The notes under the pieces were generated by a model, which saw only the letters and a program-made list of their open reading frames with translations, ran no database searches and was not told where the DNA came from. Position numbers and translations under genes: made by a program. Below, in pieces: positions 63,187 to 64,000 of a stretch of DNA of 64,000 nt. Position 1 is the first letter of the stretch. Each line of letters starts with the position of its first letter. Source of the stretch: Roseburia faecis (GTDB lineage Bacteria; Bacillota; Clostridia; Lachnospirales; Lachnospiraceae). The stretch lies in the NCBI RefSeq assembly GCF_001406815.1, contig NZ_CVRR01000006.1:31397-95396 (forward strand), in the 5' to 3' direction.

Positions 63187-63588
63187 ATGCAGTACAATAT
63201 GTTAAAAGGAAAAATTCACCGGGCTGTGGTAAAACAGGCGGATCTCAACTATGTCGGCAGTATCACGGTCGATACCGATCTCTTAGAAGCTGCCGGAATT
63301 TTAGAATATGAACTGGTACAGATCGTCGATGTGGAAAACGGCAACCGCTTCGAAACTTATACTATCGCAGGGGAAGCCGGTTCCGGCATGATCTGTTTAA
63401 ACGGTGCCGCTGCCCGTCAGGTCGCTGTGGGCGATCATGTCATTCTCATGTGCTATGCACAGATGACACCGGAAGAAGCAAAAGAACATCACCCGAAAGT
63501 TGTTTTTGTCGATGCGGATAATCACATTGCACGGGTCACCAACTATGAAAAACACGGAAAACTGACGGATGATTTTATCGGTGCATAA
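63187..63588 (+). CDS. panD: Aspartate 1-decarboxylase (PanD)
   Basis: PanD makes beta-alanine from aspartate after self-cleavage to a pyruvoyl enzyme. The 133-residue proenzyme contains [24 protein letters not shown] with the Gly-Ser cleavage site at YVGSITVD (Ser about 25), [47 protein letters not shown]. Last gene of the operon. The insertion element begins a few bases after its stop. Confidence 0.97.
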   Translation: MQYNMLKGKIHRAVVKQADLNYVGSITVDTDLLEAAGILEYELVQIVDVENGNRFETYTIAGEAGSGMICLNGAAARQVAVGDHVILMCYAQMTPEEAKEHHPKVVFVDADNHIARVTNYEKHGKLTDDFIGA

Positions 63589-63622
63589 CAAAAAGGGGGC
63601 TGTAAAAAAACTCCCCTGACAG

Positions 63623-63659
63623 AAAAATCGCCCAGACCGTGAGGTCTGAGCGATTTTTT
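63623..63659 (+). terminator. Terminator hairpin between panD and the transposase gene
   Basis: AAAAATCGC (63623-63631) pairs with GCGATTTTTT (63650-63659), with an inner CAGACC/GGTCTG stem (63633-63638, 63643-63648). It would stop pan transcription, or protect the transposase gene from read-through if it belongs to the element. Confidence 0.8.
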
Positions 63660-63672
63660 GGTATAATTAATT

Positions 63673-64000
63673 ATGCTACTAAATAACAATACCAATGGTA
63701 ATTATACTATGCGTCAGCTGAAATTACCATTAGAAATCGAAAAATTGATCGATATTTCCGATCCGGTATACACTTTTTGTGAGGTTATGGATCACATTGA
63801 CCTATCCAGATATTTTGTAGAGAAAGGCTATAAAACAGGTCGCCCAAGATGTGATGCTCAAAAACTCCTTAAAGTAATACTTTTTGCCTTTATGGAAAAT
63901 GGCATCTGCTCCTTACGAGAAATAGAAAAGCTCTGCCGTAATGACATTCGTTACATGTATCTTCTTGATGGCATGAAAACGCCTTCTTTTGCTACATTTG
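63673..64000 (+). CDS. IS1182-family transposase (partial, N-terminus)
   Basis: The frame starts MLLNNNTNGNYTMRQLKLPLEIEKLIDISDPVYTF and continues ...DLSRYFVEKGYKTGRPRCDAQKLLKVILFAFMENGICSLREIEKLCRNDIRYMYLLDGMKTPSFATF, the DUF772 N-terminal domain of IS1182/IS5-like transposases. It is open to the window end (109 codons), so the DDE catalytic domain is not visible. The start at 63673 has only a weak upstream site. Confidence 0.88.
   Translation, partial: MLLNNNTNGNYTMRQLKLPLEIEKLIDISDPVYTFCEVMDHIDLSRYFVEKGYKTGRPRCDAQKLLKVILFAFMENGICSLREIEKLCRNDIRYMYLLDGMKTPSFATF

Larger units (their letters stand above)
63595..64000 (+). mobile_element. Left end of an IS1182-like insertion sequence
   Basis: Seven bases after the panD stop the sequence reads GGGGGCTGTAAAAAAACTCC, resembling IS1182-type ends (GGGCTGT...), followed by a hairpin and the transposase gene running out of the window. 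The right end and any target duplication are outside, so the exact border is uncertain. Confidence 0.6.

Overview
The window looks like chromosome from a Firmicute of the class Clostridia, most probably a gut Lachnospiraceae (Roseburia/Agathobacter-like). This rests on moderate GC with AT-rich spacers, strong AGGAGG ribosome-binding sites, T-box and yybP-ykoY leaders, and gene families typical of that group (DUF4321, DUF3783, DUF3877, DUF1292, clostridial Hcp, NifS/NifU without an isc set). No rRNA, tRNA, CRISPR array, prophage or replication origin was seen. Genus is inference.

Layout. 1-8.5 kb: two Fe-S/sulfur modules on the minus strand, each led by an Rrf2 regulator with IscR-like cysteines. 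One is rrf2-sufC-sufB (sufB runs off the window). The other is rrf2-nifS-nifU-mnmA, which links cysteine desulfuration to tRNA 2-thiouridine. Between them lie a secreted Ig-like (BIG2) protein and about 1 kb of non-coding DNA with a 341-bp imperfect palindrome and a cluster of hairpins and 40-bp repeats. 8.5-17.5 kb: a GGDEF protein with a LacI-type sensor domain, DUF4321, a patatin, an AI-2E-type exporter, and a sugar ABC operon (binding protein, two permeases, LacI) with a paired AACGTT operator. 17.5-26.5 kb: PadR plus a HAAS-SEDS fusion, an unlisted 43-codon gene with its own promoter and terminator, DUF3783/DUF3877/phosphatase/AGCS symporter, a FIST protein paired with a soluble chemoreceptor, and glycerol kinase. 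26.6-29.9 kb: hydroxylamine reductase (Hcp) and a six-TM chemoreceptor.

29.9-39 kb: a cobalamin late-step cluster on the minus strand (AAA/nuclease gene, cobQ, cobT, cobU, cobS, a short cobU-like gene, a cobC-like phosphatase, cbiB). It is interrupted by oppositely oriented hicAB and by an XRE-membrane gene. cobQ carries an in-frame insert built of direct repeats and palindromes. 39-48.6 kb: AIM24 protein, a decayed binding-protein/GGDEF chimera, metG-nudix-tatD-DUF1292, XRE regulator, mntP plus Ca/Na antiporter behind a yybP-ykoY riboswitch, and tyrS behind a T-box leader with a 67-bp tandem duplication. 48.6-59 kb: BlaI/M56 pair, MerR regulator, a divergent RelA/SpoT-like synthetase, a repeat-built coiled-coil protein, a decayed MNT-HEPN toxin-antitoxin pair, Lrp, aspartase, cupin and a DUF4143 ATPase. 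59-64 kb: rpsF-ssb-rpsR, a pantothenate operon (Rossmann/DUF2520 reductase, panB, panC, panD) and the left end of an IS1182-like element.

The most unusual points are the palindromic in-frame insert in cobQ, the HAAS-SEDS fusion that appears to lack the SEDS catalytic aspartate, the duplicated element in the tyrS T-box leader, the large palindrome upstream of suf, and the FIST-chemoreceptor pair.
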